A stretch of DNA of 64,000 nucleotides from Micavibrio aeruginosavorus (GCA_016432265.1 CP066681.1:62001-126000), one strand, 5' to 3'; numbered from the stretch's first letter, positions 55,325 through 64,000 are shown. Numbers and translations: made by a program. The notes: generated from the sequence alone by a model not told the origin.

Positions 55325-56539
55325 TCAGCCCTCCCGCCTTTGCTTTATCTCTTCTACACGGCGTATTGTGTCGACCCGCCTGATCAATTCGTCCGTATCG
55401 ACCTCGTCCAGATCTTGATAATGGTGCCACACAGGCTCCTCGAGATACCACTCTCCCTTGTTATCCTTGCGCCACATCTTGCCACGGAAAGAATCAGCGA
55501 TCTCCCAGAACTGATTCGTATTTATACCGATCCACTCGCAGAAACCGTGAATATACCGCGGGTGACAACGACCATCGAGGCGCTTGACGAGGGCCGCCGC
55601 CTCCTTGCGGGTCATACGACCTGCACGGATATCGTAGGAAGCGTGCTCAGTCGTTTCACCAAACCCGAATTTCACGTATTTGAGCATAAAATTGACCATC
55701 GCACCGAAATCGCTGTCCAGAGAATGGTGGCGATAATGCAAGCCGATATTGTCGGGTACGTCACCGTGCGTCTCCAAGCCATGCTGGATCGAGAAAACAG
55801 CGTTGTTCCAACCGCTCCAGTCCAGAAAATAACCCATGAAAACGCCCCGCCCACCCCATGATTCAAGCTCGGCAACACTGGGAAAAGTATACTGTATAAG
55901 GTCGCGCGAAGTTACACCGTCGCCAAGCCATATGTCAGTGGCAGCCCCGGAAAGCGTGTGGCTGAACCGCACGCCGCTTGCATCCCATCCAGGGTTGTCT
56001 TGATTGACGTCTCCTGCCTCAAGCGCTGGATTTTCCCCGAACAGCACAAGCGGTATATCTTGCTCGATGGCCGTGCGGAAAGGCGCCGAGAACAGAGCCA
56101 GCTCCGAGAATTTGGCAATGTTGCCGTACTCGATGAAAGATTTTCTTGCAAGTTTTTGCGCTACTAGCGGATTGGGCTGGATACTGATGAGCGTAAAGCC
56201 GCACTTCACCATGTTCTCGGCATTATGGCGGCCCAGTTCAGTCGCATCGGACGATACATATTGCACCAGCAAGGGATTGAGCCCGAAGCGATCTCTCAAT
56301 TGATGTGCCTGCCACAGACTGTCCTTGCCGCCACTAACCCCCAGTATGCAATCGAATGAAGAGCGGCTAACCGACTTTGCCCAATCGGCAATATCCTGAA
56401 ACTGGCGCGCCCGTGAATCCCAGTCGATGCTTTGCTTTTTCTCATGCCAGCGGCATGCCATGCATACGCCTTCTCTGTCCATAACGATCCCGGGGCGTGA
56501 GGACGGCATCACGCATTTCCTGCAAAACGTAACCGTCAT
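55325..56539 (-). CDS. N-acetyl sugar amidotransferase-like (WbpG/PseA family), copy 3
   Basis: A 404-residue PP-loop ATPase. Zinc-knuckle cysteines are C6, C9, C26 and C29, and the SGGKDS loop is at 69-74. It starts within the stop of the HisF-like gene (ATGA), the arrangement expected if it receives ammonia from HisH through HisF. The three copies have diverged widely outside the motifs, so each may act on a different N-acetyl position. Confidence 0.88.
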   Translation of the reverse strand: MTVTFCRKCVMPSSRPGIVMDREGVCMACRWHEKKQSIDWDSRARQFQDIADWAKSVSRSSFDCILGVSGGKDSLWQAHQLRDRFGLNPLLVQYVSSDATELGRHNAENMVKCGFTLISIQPNPLVAQKLARKSFIEYGNIAKFSELALFSAPFRTAIEQDIPLVLFGENPALEAGDVNQDNPGWDASGVRFSHTLSGAATDIWLGDGVTSRDLIQYTFPSVAELESWGGRGVFMGYFLDWSGWNNAVFSIQHGLETHGDVPDNIGLHYRHHSLDSDFGAMVNFMLKYVKFGFGETTEHASYDIRAGRMTRKEAAALVKRLDGRCHPRYIHGFCEWIGINTNQFWEIADSFRGKMWRKDNKGEWYLEEPVWHHYQDLDEVDTDELIRRVDTIRRVEEIKQRREG

Positions 56540-57420
56540 TCCATCAACCCGCCTTTATCCAGCTCCCGCCACAGGACTGTCTTTTCCGCTCCCAGGCGCG
56601 ATCCGCGTTCCCGCTCACGGCGCGATTGCGCATAATCCATGCCGATTGTCGCCGGCCGCATCTTGCATGCCTGGGAAATTCCTTTCTTGGCCTCAGCATA
56701 ACTCAGCTCCGTATAGGCGAATATGTTTGCTGCTGCCACAGCGCCAATGCCGTGAGACAGCACCGGTATCATATCGTCCCATTTTCCGGCGCCGCCACAA
56801 ATAATCAACGGCAAATCAGTTGCACTCTTTACGAATTTGACAAGCTCCATATCATAGCCTGTGGCCATACCGTCACGGTCTATGTGATTGATAAAAAACT
56901 CGCCTGCGCCAAGGTCGGCGGCCTGATGCAGCCAATCAACCAACTTGAGGTTGGATTTAACCTTGCCGCCGCGCGCATAAATATCGTACCCTCCCGCCGG
57001 GTTGGTTCTGACATCTATGCCCACGATTACGGCTTGCGCTCCGAATGTGTGAGCCGCCGCCGTAATCAATCCTGGCTCCAGAAGGGCCCGCGTATTGATC
57101 ATAACACGGTCGGCCCCGGCCTTGATCAACTGGTGCATCTGATCGACAGTGCAAATGCCGCCCCCGGCAGTCAGGGGTATAAAACAGTTTCGGCTGGCCT
57201 TTTTGATTGTCTCCACATACCGCTCAAAAATCTCTTCCGGGCACCCGGACTGCCAATGCGGCGTGATGTCAAGGTAGATTAATTCATCCAGATCCCAACA
57301 TTTATAGCGATCAATTATATGATAGGGATCGCCGATGTCCTGGTGGACTTCGAAGCGGCGGCTTAGAACAAGCCGTCCGTTCTTGTGCATGAGTACAGGA
57401 ATGATACGGGGAACCGCCAT
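56536..57420 (-). CDS. HisF paralogue for sugar amidination
   Basis: A 294-residue TIM-barrel protein of the HisF family. The first strand reads RIIPVLMHKNGRLV, where the catalytic Asp11 of HisF is Met. Asp136 in GIDVR and the phosphate-site GGG and ICGGAG segments remain. It is longer than HisF (about 255) at the C-terminus. Loss of Asp11 means it cannot do the cyclase step of histidine synthesis. It probably carries ammonia from HisH to the PP-loop enzymes, as proposed for HisF2 of the WbpG system. Confidence 0.86.
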   Translation of the reverse strand: MAVPRIIPVLMHKNGRLVLSRRFEVHQDIGDPYHIIDRYKCWDLDELIYLDITPHWQSGCPEEIFERYVETIKKASRNCFIPLTAGGGICTVDQMHQLIKAGADRVMINTRALLEPGLITAAAHTFGAQAVIVGIDVRTNPAGGYDIYARGGKVKSNLKLVDWLHQAADLGAGEFFINHIDRDGMATGYDMELVKFVKSATDLPLIICGGAGKWDDMIPVLSHGIGAVAAANIFAYTELSYAEAKKGISQACKMRPATIGMDYAQSRRERERGSRLGAEKTVLWRELDKGGLME

Positions 57421-57428
57421 TTGCTAAA

Positions 57429-58508
57429 TCAGACTGCGAGCTTCTGCCCTATGGCTCCCTTTTTATGGATCACAACCCTGATTTCCCCTTGGGGCCCCAT
57501 AATATCTTTACCAAATCTCTCCTGTATGTATTTGCCTGGGTTGTCAAATATGGCTGGCCCTCCTTGGTGAACGAACTCAAGGGGGGCCGCTTTAGACAAG
57601 CGCTCAATAATTTCAGACTCCAGATAATATGTCCTTGCGGCGAATACATTATCCAAAAACGTATATATGAACCCCTCACGCAACCGGAAATCCTTCATCA
57701 CCCGCACAATTTCGGCAATTTCTATATCGCTTACCAGTTTTTTCATACGATCATAGATATCCCAGTAGAATCCGCCAGCCCCATAAAGGTAGAGCCACAG
57801 CACGCCATCAGGCCTTGTTATACGATAATGCTCATCAAGGCCGTCAAGACAACGAGGCGTATGATGCAAAACGCCGTTCGATGCTACAAAATCGAAGCTC
57901 CCGGCGGCATAAAGCGAAAGGTCGGTTACGTCCATCTCAACAACCTGAACGTTATTCAAACCATGCCTTTTCAACTGCCGCTTAAAGAAATCAAGGCTTT
58001 TGCCGCCGAAATCAGCCGCTACGACTTTTTCGGCCCCCAGTCTGGCCATAGCCAACGATAGCCGCCCGGTGCCACATCCGCCATCGAAGCAGGTTTTACC
58101 CTCAAACCAGTCTTCATCAAATCCACTGTCAATCAGGCGCTCCTCAACAAGCGATACGGAGTGGTCGTAGGTGTCGTCGCTGTATGTTGTCCATGCCTCC
58201 TCAAACAAGGGTTTTGTGCGATCATGTTCTCCATATTGATCGACATTATCATCGGAAAGTGCCACCTCATGAGAAAGCAGCCTTGCCGCCTCAAGCTGAG
58301 ACAGTTGGTGACTTAAACATAAGTCCAGGGGAGCCCAAGGATCTTGATCAGGATGGTCTATAATATGCTCAAGACACGATGTCAAAGCCACGAGTGTTTG
58401 AACTTTGTTATAGAAAAAGAGCCCCCCAGAAGGCATATCCCTGAACAGCCTCTCATACGAAGCCATCTTTTCTTCAACATGACCGGGTAATTTGTAATTC
58501 ATCGCCAT
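57429..58508 (-). CDS. SAM-dependent methyltransferase with N-terminal extension
   Basis: A 359-residue protein. Residues 142-149 (DGGCGTGR) and the following LAMARLGAEKVVAADF form the SAM site of a class I methyltransferase, with DFVASNGVLHHTP downstream. The first 130 residues are helical and not recognisable. It lies between hisH and hisF, eight bases before the latter. It probably methylates the glycan or its precursor. An alternative start is two codons in. Confidence 0.78.
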   Translation of the reverse strand: MAMNYKLPGHVEEKMASYERLFRDMPSGGLFFYNKVQTLVALTSCLEHIIDHPDQDPWAPLDLCLSHQLSQLEAARLLSHEVALSDDNVDQYGEHDRTKPLFEEAWTTYSDDTYDHSVSLVEERLIDSGFDEDWFEGKTCFDGGCGTGRLSLAMARLGAEKVVAADFGGKSLDFFKRQLKRHGLNNVQVVEMDVTDLSLYAAGSFDFVASNGVLHHTPRCLDGLDEHYRITRPDGVLWLYLYGAGGFYWDIYDRMKKLVSDIEIAEIVRVMKDFRLREGFIYTFLDNVFAARTYYLESEIIERLSKAAPLEFVHQGGPAIFDNPGKYIQERFGKDIMGPQGEIRVVIHKKGAIGQKLAV

Positions 58509-58581
58509 CTCCCATCAAAACATTCTGAATAGCTTTTACCTTGGATACATAACCGATTAAAGCGTTTTTACCCCACGCGGA

Positions 58582-59205
58582 CTAGACCCGTAGAAATTTG
58601 TCCAAAAGAGACAGACCGGCAACATGACTCTTTTCAGGGTGGCATTGCAGTGCAAAAATACCGTCTTTTTCCATCGCAACGGGCCACCGTGACGGCGTAT
58701 CTGGCGCATACGCGCTTATACAGGACAAGTCATCAGGACAACAAACATAACTATGATTGAAATAAAAGAAAAGATCGTCACTGTTAAGTTCGGTGAAAAG
58801 ACTGCGTGGAGAAAATTCGACCCTGTTCCAGCCAATATGCGGGCAAGCTGCGCGTGGATCTACATCCTTTATATGGCGCACACTGCCAGGGAAAAGGCCC
58901 AGGCCCCTATGAAGACCAAATTCATAGCCTGTATCCATCAATACCTGCATGCCGACACATATACCCATGAACGGGCGGCCTTTATCTATATGTTGCTGTA
59001 TAGACTCGTTCAAATGACGATCGCGCAAACCTGTCGCAGCCTTTTCAAAGGCTCCCACTCCGGGCAGCACAAGATGGGTAGCCCCGGCCAGAGCGGGATC
59101 GTTTGCCGCGCCGACGATAGACGGCGCGTATCCAAGATAGTCAAATGCCTGCGCAACCGACCCGATGTTTCCGCAACCGTAGTCAAGCAAAACGACCTTT
59201 GTCAT
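58582..59205 (-). CDS. HisH paralogue, glutamine amidotransferase
   Basis: A 207-residue class I glutaminase. The catalytic Cys83 is in GICVGMQ, and His189 and Glu191 lie in QCHPEKS. It frees ammonia from glutamine. It overlaps the formyltransferase stop by ATGA. It pairs with the Asp11-less HisF, so sugar amidination is more likely than histidine synthesis. No other his genes are present. Confidence 0.9.
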   Translation of the reverse strand: MTKVVLLDYGCGNIGSVAQAFDYLGYAPSIVGAANDPALAGATHLVLPGVGAFEKAATGLRDRHLNESIQQHIDKGRPFMGICVGMQVLMDTGYEFGLHRGLGLFPGSVRHIKDVDPRAACPHIGWNRVEFSPRSLFTELNSDDLFFYFNHSYVCCPDDLSCISAYAPDTPSRWPVAMEKDGIFALQCHPEKSHVAGLSLLDKFLRV

Positions 59206-59933
59206 GATCTCGTTCCCACCCCCGCCTTGACCAAAGCATAGTGCTTGAGAACGGGATGAATGACATGATAAGTCACCCGGTTCCCGTGGCCTTGCTTCTG
59301 CGACGGACTCTTGCGGTCTTGCGCAATCGCCCTGACCATCGCCTCCGCCCTGATAACCGGATCTTGAATCCGGTCAATGTCCATGCCCTGCCAGGGGGCC
59401 GCCACAATCTTATAAATCACATCGCCGGTATCCAGCCCCTCATCCATCCAGAAAACGGTAGCGCCGATATCACCACCCTCAAGAATACTGTAATAGAAGG
59501 CTGTACTGCCTGAGTAACGGGGAGCATCGCCGCCATGCGCGTGAATGAAGCGCTTTCCCGAAGTCCTTAGCAAAGGCGGACGCAATATACAACCCGCCGG
59601 GCCCGAGAAAAGATATGTCAGATGCGGCGTATCCTTAATGAAATGTATGAATTCCTCCGCATTAACATCCGCGGTCGGCGCCTGCAGCGGATTAACCGTC
59701 AACGATTCCAGAGTTTCACGCAAAGGTTCGTTCGGGCAGAATTTGAATATGTCAGATCTGTCGCGATAGAGCGGCACAGCGCATGAAACCGCGCCCCGCA
59801 TAAACGGCTCATCGCCCGGCAGAATCACAGCGCCGCCTATGCGAACGCCAAAGTGACGTAACATTTGCAAAATCGCCCGCGAACGAAAGTTGGGTGCCAA
59901 CAATACAGATATCGAAGAAGGTTCAAATCCCAT
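59202..59933 (-). CDS. Formyltransferase-fold protein with altered active site
   Basis: A 243-residue protein of the formyl-transferase fold (10-formyl-THF dependent sugar or amino-acid N-formylation). The core is FIHAHGGDAPRYSGS and LDTGDV. In the usual motif (N-x-H-P) the first residue is Asn; here it is His, while the next His and the later Asp remain. I chose the ATG at 59933, six bases after AAGG, which overlaps the preceding gene by eleven bases; the longer frame from 59978 is less likely. It could formylate an amino sugar of the same glycan. Confidence 0.75.
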   Translation of the reverse strand: MGFEPSSISVLLAPNFRSRAILQMLRHFGVRIGGAVILPGDEPFMRGAVSCAVPLYRDRSDIFKFCPNEPLRETLESLTVNPLQAPTADVNAEEFIHFIKDTPHLTYLFSGPAGCILRPPLLRTSGKRFIHAHGGDAPRYSGSTAFYYSILEGGDIGATVFWMDEGLDTGDVIYKIVAAPWQGMDIDRIQDPVIRAEAMVRAIAQDRKSPSQKQGHGNRVTYHVIHPVLKHYALVKAGVGTRS

Positions 59934-60462
59934 ATACATCCTTCTCCAGTTTCTCGACCAAAGCTTCTTCACCATCAATCAGCCGAATCACTTTCTGGGC
60001 CGTTGCAAAATCCATAGTTTCCGCCGGTAAGGCGCAAAGCGCGTCCATGAGCTTGAGCAGCGTTGAGTGGTATTGGAAGCATTCTCCCTTAGCGGCTTTT
60101 TGCAAAAGAAGATCGGCGAAACACACATAAGCGGACACCGGCGCCACGACCGACTGCGGGTGGCGGAGGCCATCATCCCGATAACAGTCGTAAAACTTGC
60201 CAAAAACCTCAAACTTTTTAATCAGAATCCATAAGCCCCGCTCTGTCTGCATTAAATCAAAGACGGTTATCGCATCCGGCGGGCAATCCGGGCCCATGAC
60301 GCCCGCCTCATCAGAACTCTCCGCGACCTCTGTCAAACGCTTGCGGATTTCCTGACGGAAAGACCGCCATTCTCTGATAAAGCCATGATCGGCGCATTCC
60401 GCGAAATCGTAGCGTTGCGCAGCTTGCAGGGGCCGGGTGTGGATGTAAACATACCCTGTCAT
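59923..60462 (-). CDS. Unrecognised 179-residue protein of the glycan operon
   Basis: I do not recognise this protein. It has no signal peptide or membrane segment and is mostly helical by eye, with HTRPLQAAQRYDFAECADHG at the start and a C-terminal acidic LIDGEEALVEKLEKD. The start at 60462 overlaps the kinase stop by ATGA, and the longer ORF from 60537 would overlap it much further. Its fixed place between kinase and formyltransferase suggests a role in the same pathway. No catalytic motif is visible. Confidence 0.7.
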   Translation of the reverse strand: MTGYVYIHTRPLQAAQRYDFAECADHGFIREWRSFRQEIRKRLTEVAESSDEAGVMGPDCPPDAITVFDLMQTERGLWILIKKFEVFGKFYDCYRDDGLRHPQSVVAPVSAYVCFADLLLQKAAKGECFQYHSTLLKLMDALCALPAETMDFATAQKVIRLIDGEEALVEKLEKDVYGI

Positions 60463-60959
60463 AGCCGTTCCTTGATTTTGGCAGCTATAACATGAGGGTC
60501 TTCCAGAACAGCAGGAGCCGATATGATCATATCCCAAGTCTCCGTGCGCGGCATGGGGATATCAAAACCGACGACATCCTTGATTTCCCCGGCGGCTGCC
60601 CTGGCATAAAGCCGTTTGCTATCCCGGCGAACCAGCTCCTCCATGGGCGTGTCGATAAAAACCTCGAAATAACGGCTGAAAATATCACGGTTTTTGCGGC
60701 GCTCCTCGGGAAAGATGGACAGAATAGCCGCAACCACATGAATGCCCTGGCGATCAAGCATCAGGCAAAGCCGCGTGAAGCGTTCGGCATTCTTGCGACG
60801 CCCCTCCATGTCATGGCCCAGATGGTCGCCCCAGACATCGCGCAGCATATCACCATCAAGAAAAACGGTGTTGGGATGTTCAGTCTTGATTTTCTGGTAG
60901 AGGATTTGACCAATTGTTGTTTTACCCGCCCCCGACATGCCTATCAGCCATATAATCAT
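60459..60959 (-). CDS. Adenylylsulfate kinase-like protein
   Basis: A 166-residue P-loop kinase of the CysC family. The P-loop is GMSGAGKTT, followed by FLDGDMLRD and the CysC-type region EVFIDTPMEELVRRDSKRLY. CysC makes PAPS, the sulfate donor. The ATG at 60959 overlaps the next stop by ATGA, so I rejected the longer frame starting at 60998. It stands next to a sulfotransferase domain, which supports PAPS supply, although CysC-like kinases that phosphorylate other groups occur in glycan clusters. CysD/CysN are not in view. Confidence 0.82.
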   Translation of the reverse strand: MIIWLIGMSGAGKTTIGQILYQKIKTEHPNTVFLDGDMLRDVWGDHLGHDMEGRRKNAERFTRLCLMLDRQGIHVVAAILSIFPEERRKNRDIFSRYFEVFIDTPMEELVRRDSKRLYARAAAGEIKDVVGFDIPMPRTETWDMIISAPAVLEDPHVIAAKIKERL

Positions 60960-63900
60960 GATACCGCCCTCTCTTGACCGGAAGCCGACAAGGGCCATAG
61001 CTCCCCGTAGGCCTCAACCACCTTTGGCAAGGCTTGATCTGCGGAACCTTCCGTTGCCAACGCCTCCGCCCACAGACGAATTAAATCCGCGAACCGCAAA
61101 TGCCCCTTACCGTCTCGATAGGGGTCAACCCTCTCCCTCATGGATTGCAACGCCAGGGCGTCCCGTTCGGAGATTTTCCCTGATAGAATATAATCCACGC
61201 TCTTTGCCAGCAACGCGGCATCGTTCACCAGACAAAAGCCAGGCATAGCCTCTCTCATGACATGGGGCCATCCCGAACAGTCGAAGCAAACGACAGGAAG
61301 GTCAAACGCCTGCGCTTCCATTATCGATGACGCGTATATCGGCGTCCCGACAACTAAGTCCACTCTAGGGAAGAGATAATGCGGCATTCCCTTCCAGGGC
61401 GCAAGGATGACACGGCCAGACTCCTGAAAGGTTCGCAACGATTCGCTCTGATCGCTCCGCAAGTTGAGAGCTTTCTGCGGCTTCACGATAAACAAATCGG
61501 CGGGGCTTTTGGCGATCAGAGCCAGGACAGCATCATAAAAATCATGCACAGCCCTGGTGGACAAGAATTTCAGATGCGTGCTGGCAGAATCCATTACCAG
61601 AATTTTACGCCCCCCTTTGTGCGCCTCGATTGCCTCAAGGACGATTCGGGCTTCTTCCGAGTAATGCCAGGACATGTATGTCCTCATGTTTCCTGCCAGA
61701 AAAATCTTCCGCGGCAAGACACGATAAGGAACGGATCGAGCCACATCTTCAACCATCGACCGGGTTAAATCCCCCCAGCATATATATTGATGACGCCCCA
61801 AAGGCCGGGAGTCCATGAACGCATGATAACCGGTGGCGCTGAATTCAAAGGAAAGATCAATCCCACCAAGAGATTCAAGCGCATGCATCTTGGGCAAGGC
61901 ATCCAGGTTTGTATCCGCAACATTGACAAAACACCCGACATCATGCCTCTGGAAGAATTGCCGCCAACGACAATAGAATACGGTGTAGAACGCGCAAGCG
62001 GCTGCGGACTTAAGCCGTGCACGGATCAGCGAGCGCAATATATAACGGCAAGCAGAGAACAGCGCGGCCCTTGTCTGCGACTCGCCCCAACTTGCTTTAA
62101 AGCTTCCAGCGTAAAGCAATGTTACGCCTTGCGAGTCGCAAAAACCCTTGGTGGCTTGATCGAGTTCCTCAAACCCCTCTACCAGGTAGATAATATTCTG
62201 CGGATCTACTTTAGAATCCTGCAGCCAGTCGAGATCGCCGGGATAAACCTTGCCCTGCGGGCCGTTAACATACTGCACACAAATATTACGGTGGGCACCC
62301 TTCGTTATAAGACTTACGGGAACAAGCAGGGATTTTGCCAAATACGCAAAAAACCTTACCAAGTGCTTGATGTCATGCCGCCACAGCCTGAGAGGCATCG
62401 TAAACCGCAACCGTACATCGGCGGGGCGCACCAGTCTTGAGAACACGTCAGATTGCGGTGTTCTCGCCAGATAAAGAGACCTAAAGCGGGAGCCTGATTT
62501 CAATACGTAATGCGCCATCAGCAATTGTGCGGCAACCAGCGATCCAGCCTGATCAACGATATAACGGGAAAAATAACTCATCCAGTCGTCTTCACGGATA
62601 ATGCAGCCGGGCACGGTTGATGGGTAATCATCTTGGGCGCCAATATAATGCTGGTACAAAGAGCGCAGGATATTGTTCCAGTCAGTAAAAATGTGATGTT
62701 CCTGCCCGTTACGGTAATCTCCCACATCGTCCGGGCATTGCCGGATATCAACCCAGCGCGATGCCGCCTTGTGCCACGGGGAATCGGCTCTTGTCTGCGC
62801 AAGCGTGATGGAAACACGATAACCAAGCACGCGGTGAAACAAGGCAGAAAAAAGCAGTTGCGGCGACATGCCGTCGGCAGCGAAAGAAACCTCTCTGGCA
62901 GGAAATTGCGGAAGACGCGCAGGCTCGGCAAACCCGCCCACAAATTCAGGCGGCACGAAAACGTCATCCAAACCCCGCGAGAAAAAACGACGACGTTCGT
63001 AAACCGCCATTTTAATGCGGGCCAAGGCATAAAGCGGCCAGACCTTTATGAAATACAGGCTGCGATCACGGCGTTCCACGTCAGTTTCGGCCTTTTTTAC
63101 CCAGCGCCATGAGGGAATCTCTCCCGACCAAGGGCGGCAAATATTCAGAAATTTATTCCAGCCCTTCTTTTCCACATCCGGAATATGAAAGTCATAGCCG
63201 CAATAGGCGATCTCATAAGCGAAATAATTTTCGAGCAGAGCCTGTTCGTGCCGTGGAAGACGCTCCTTCCAACGCTCGACTACATGGCGGCTAGGCCCCA
63301 CAGCGACGGCTTGCGCCCCATTCTCAAGCGGGCCGTTCGTCACCTTTTGATAACGGTTGCTATACGCGCCCGTGCCGGCCCAGGGCCGCCCCATCATACG
63401 CGCCTTGTAATCGTTGCCCGCTTCGATCCATTCAGGATCCGGATCGACGTGCAGCGCACTACAAACCGCCTTCATAGTCGGCACAAAAGCCGTATTGAAA
63501 TCCTCGTTCCGTAGAAAAAGCCAGTTTTCCGGGTGCTCCCGCCATTTGCGCAACAAATCTCTATAGGCCGCCACCTGATAAAGCAGGCACAAGTGAGCCG
63601 GGCCTTCATCCAAAGTTACCCGATCTCGGCACAAGCCTCCCAAGACCCGCATAAACGTCCCCTTATGCAGATCATAATTATTGCCAAGCTCATTCACCAT
63701 CTGGTGCTTGGTCGAAGCGTATTGCGCGCGCGGATCGCGCAATAGCGCAAGCGTCACCATATAAGGGAAGTCGGCGCGCGCCCAGTCAATCAGGCGGCCC
63801 GAGAATCCTTGCAGCATATCCTCGCCGCTCTCAGAAACAGCGTCATTTATCATGATATATAAGGCACGCGACAGGTCAAAGCCGCGGCACAACGCATAAG

Positions 63901-64000
63901 CTGCATAAGCATGCAGAATCAGATCGCGCCGGGATATGTTGCCCTCCCCGTCAAGCCTGTCGTCGATGAGCGCGCGATAACGCGCACGATCAAACGGGGC
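60956..64000 (-). CDS. Sulfotransferase-glycosyltransferase fusion (cut by right edge)
   Basis: The frame is open to the last base, so the N-terminus lies outside the window. The right part holds a sulfotransferase domain: LLRDPRAQYAS is the 3'-phosphate-binding motif for PAPS, near 63,735. The left part (61,000-61,900) looks like a GT-B or CDP-glycerol-type glycosyltransferase domain, with VGTPIYASSIMEAQAFDLP, HVMREAMPG and a long middle linker. I have no precise family for the middle. With the CysC-like kinase next door, it may sulfate a glycan it also helps to build. The TTG at 63892 is not the real start. Confidence 0.72.
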   Translation of the reverse strand, partial: APFDRARYRALIDDRLDGEGNISRRDLILHAYAAYALCRGFDLSRALYIMINDAVSESGEDMLQGFSGRLIDWARADFPYMVTLALLRDPRAQYASTKHQMVNELGNNYDLHKGTFMRVLGGLCRDRVTLDEGPAHLCLLYQVAAYRDLLRKWREHPENWLFLRNEDFNTAFVPTMKAVCSALHVDPDPEWIEAGNDYKARMMGRPWAGTGAYSNRYQKVTNGPLENGAQAVAVGPSRHVVERWKERLPRHEQALLENYFAYEIAYCGYDFHIPDVEKKGWNKFLNICRPWSGEIPSWRWVKKAETDVERRDRSLYFIKVWPLYALARIKMAVYERRRFFSRGLDDVFVPPEFVGGFAEPARLPQFPAREVSFAADGMSPQLLFSALFHRVLGYRVSITLAQTRADSPWHKAASRWVDIRQCPDDVGDYRNGQEHHIFTDWNNILRSLYQHYIGAQDDYPSTVPGCIIREDDWMSYFSRYIVDQAGSLVAAQLLMAHYVLKSGSRFRSLYLARTPQSDVFSRLVRPADVRLRFTMPLRLWRHDIKHLVRFFAYLAKSLLVPVSLITKGAHRNICVQYVNGPQGKVYPGDLDWLQDSKVDPQNIIYLVEGFEELDQATKGFCDSQGVTLLYAGSFKASWGESQTRAALFSACRYILRSLIRARLKSAAACAFYTVFYCRWRQFFQRHDVGCFVNVADTNLDALPKMHALESLGGIDLSFEFSATGYHAFMDSRPLGRHQYICWGDLTRSMVEDVARSVPYRVLPRKIFLAGNMRTYMSWHYSEEARIVLEAIEAHKGGRKILVMDSASTHLKFLSTRAVHDFYDAVLALIAKSPADLFIVKPQKALNLRSDQSESLRTFQESGRVILAPWKGMPHYLFPRVDLVVGTPIYASSIMEAQAFDLPVVCFDCSGWPHVMREAMPGFCLVNDAALLAKSVDYILSGKISERDALALQSMRERVDPYRDGKGHLRFADLIRLWAEALATEGSADQALPKVVEAYGELWPLSASGQERAVS

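Noticed and set aside
56536-59205. HisH/HisF as part of a histidine operon
   Set aside because: HisF lacks catalytic Asp11, the genes are separated by a methyltransferase and are coupled to glycan genes, and no other his gene is present.

Overview
The window looks like chromosomal DNA of a Gram-negative alphaproteobacterium. The reasons are an AddAB (not RecBCD) repair pair, the alphaproteobacterial type of SerC, a response regulator ending in a DYFGPDRRR-type tail, and a complete TolC-dependent type I secretion route. The genus cannot be fixed from the sequence; Rhodospirillales- or Micavibrionales-like bacteria are a guess. Genes are densely packed on both strands. I saw no tRNA, rRNA, CRISPR array or insertion sequence.

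Left part (1-12.5 kb): housekeeping. The end of addB, addA and trxA lie on the plus strand. On the minus strand are two tandem PuuB-like FAD oxidoreductases, infC (probably starting at a rare AUC codon) and thrS. A HEXXH putative metallopeptidase and two tandem SpoIIAA-like proteins are on the plus strand.

12.5-25.7 kb: a type I secretion locus on the minus strand: a 2491-residue adhesin with four 245-residue repeats, a VWA domain and an RTX end, then the TolC-like, ABC and HlyD-like exporter parts. A second, smaller RTX protein (35.4-37.5 kb) shares the DUF4114-like domain and C-terminal type and probably uses the same exporter.

25.8-43.8 kb: metabolism and transport. This part holds a succinate-semialdehyde-type dehydrogenase, a single-domain response regulator with a small partner, the phosphoserine pathway (serA, serC, serB), a stand-alone Clp-type AAA ATPase, a HAD phosphatase, an RsmC-like methyltransferase, a MATE exporter, an AsmA-like protein, a small MscS-like channel, a CPA2 antiporter and CorA. 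An RND transporter remnant lies just before the MATE gene.

43.8-64 kb: a surface-glycan region. It starts with an O-antigen-ligase-like protein, a methyltransferase, an MBOAT/SGNH O-acylation pair and a deletion-fused remnant of a second such pair. It continues with a NeuB-like synthase that lacks its SAF domain, three PP-loop N-acetyl-sugar amidotransferase-like proteins, an amidase and HisH/HisF paralogues (the HisF one has lost catalytic Asp11). A methyltransferase, a formyltransferase, an unrecognised 179-residue protein, an APS-kinase-like protein and a sulfotransferase-glycosyltransferase fusion cut by the right edge complete it. Together these suggest that an amidinated, formylated, methylated and sulfated nonulosonate-like glycan is made here. 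This region is the best candidate for an undescribed system.
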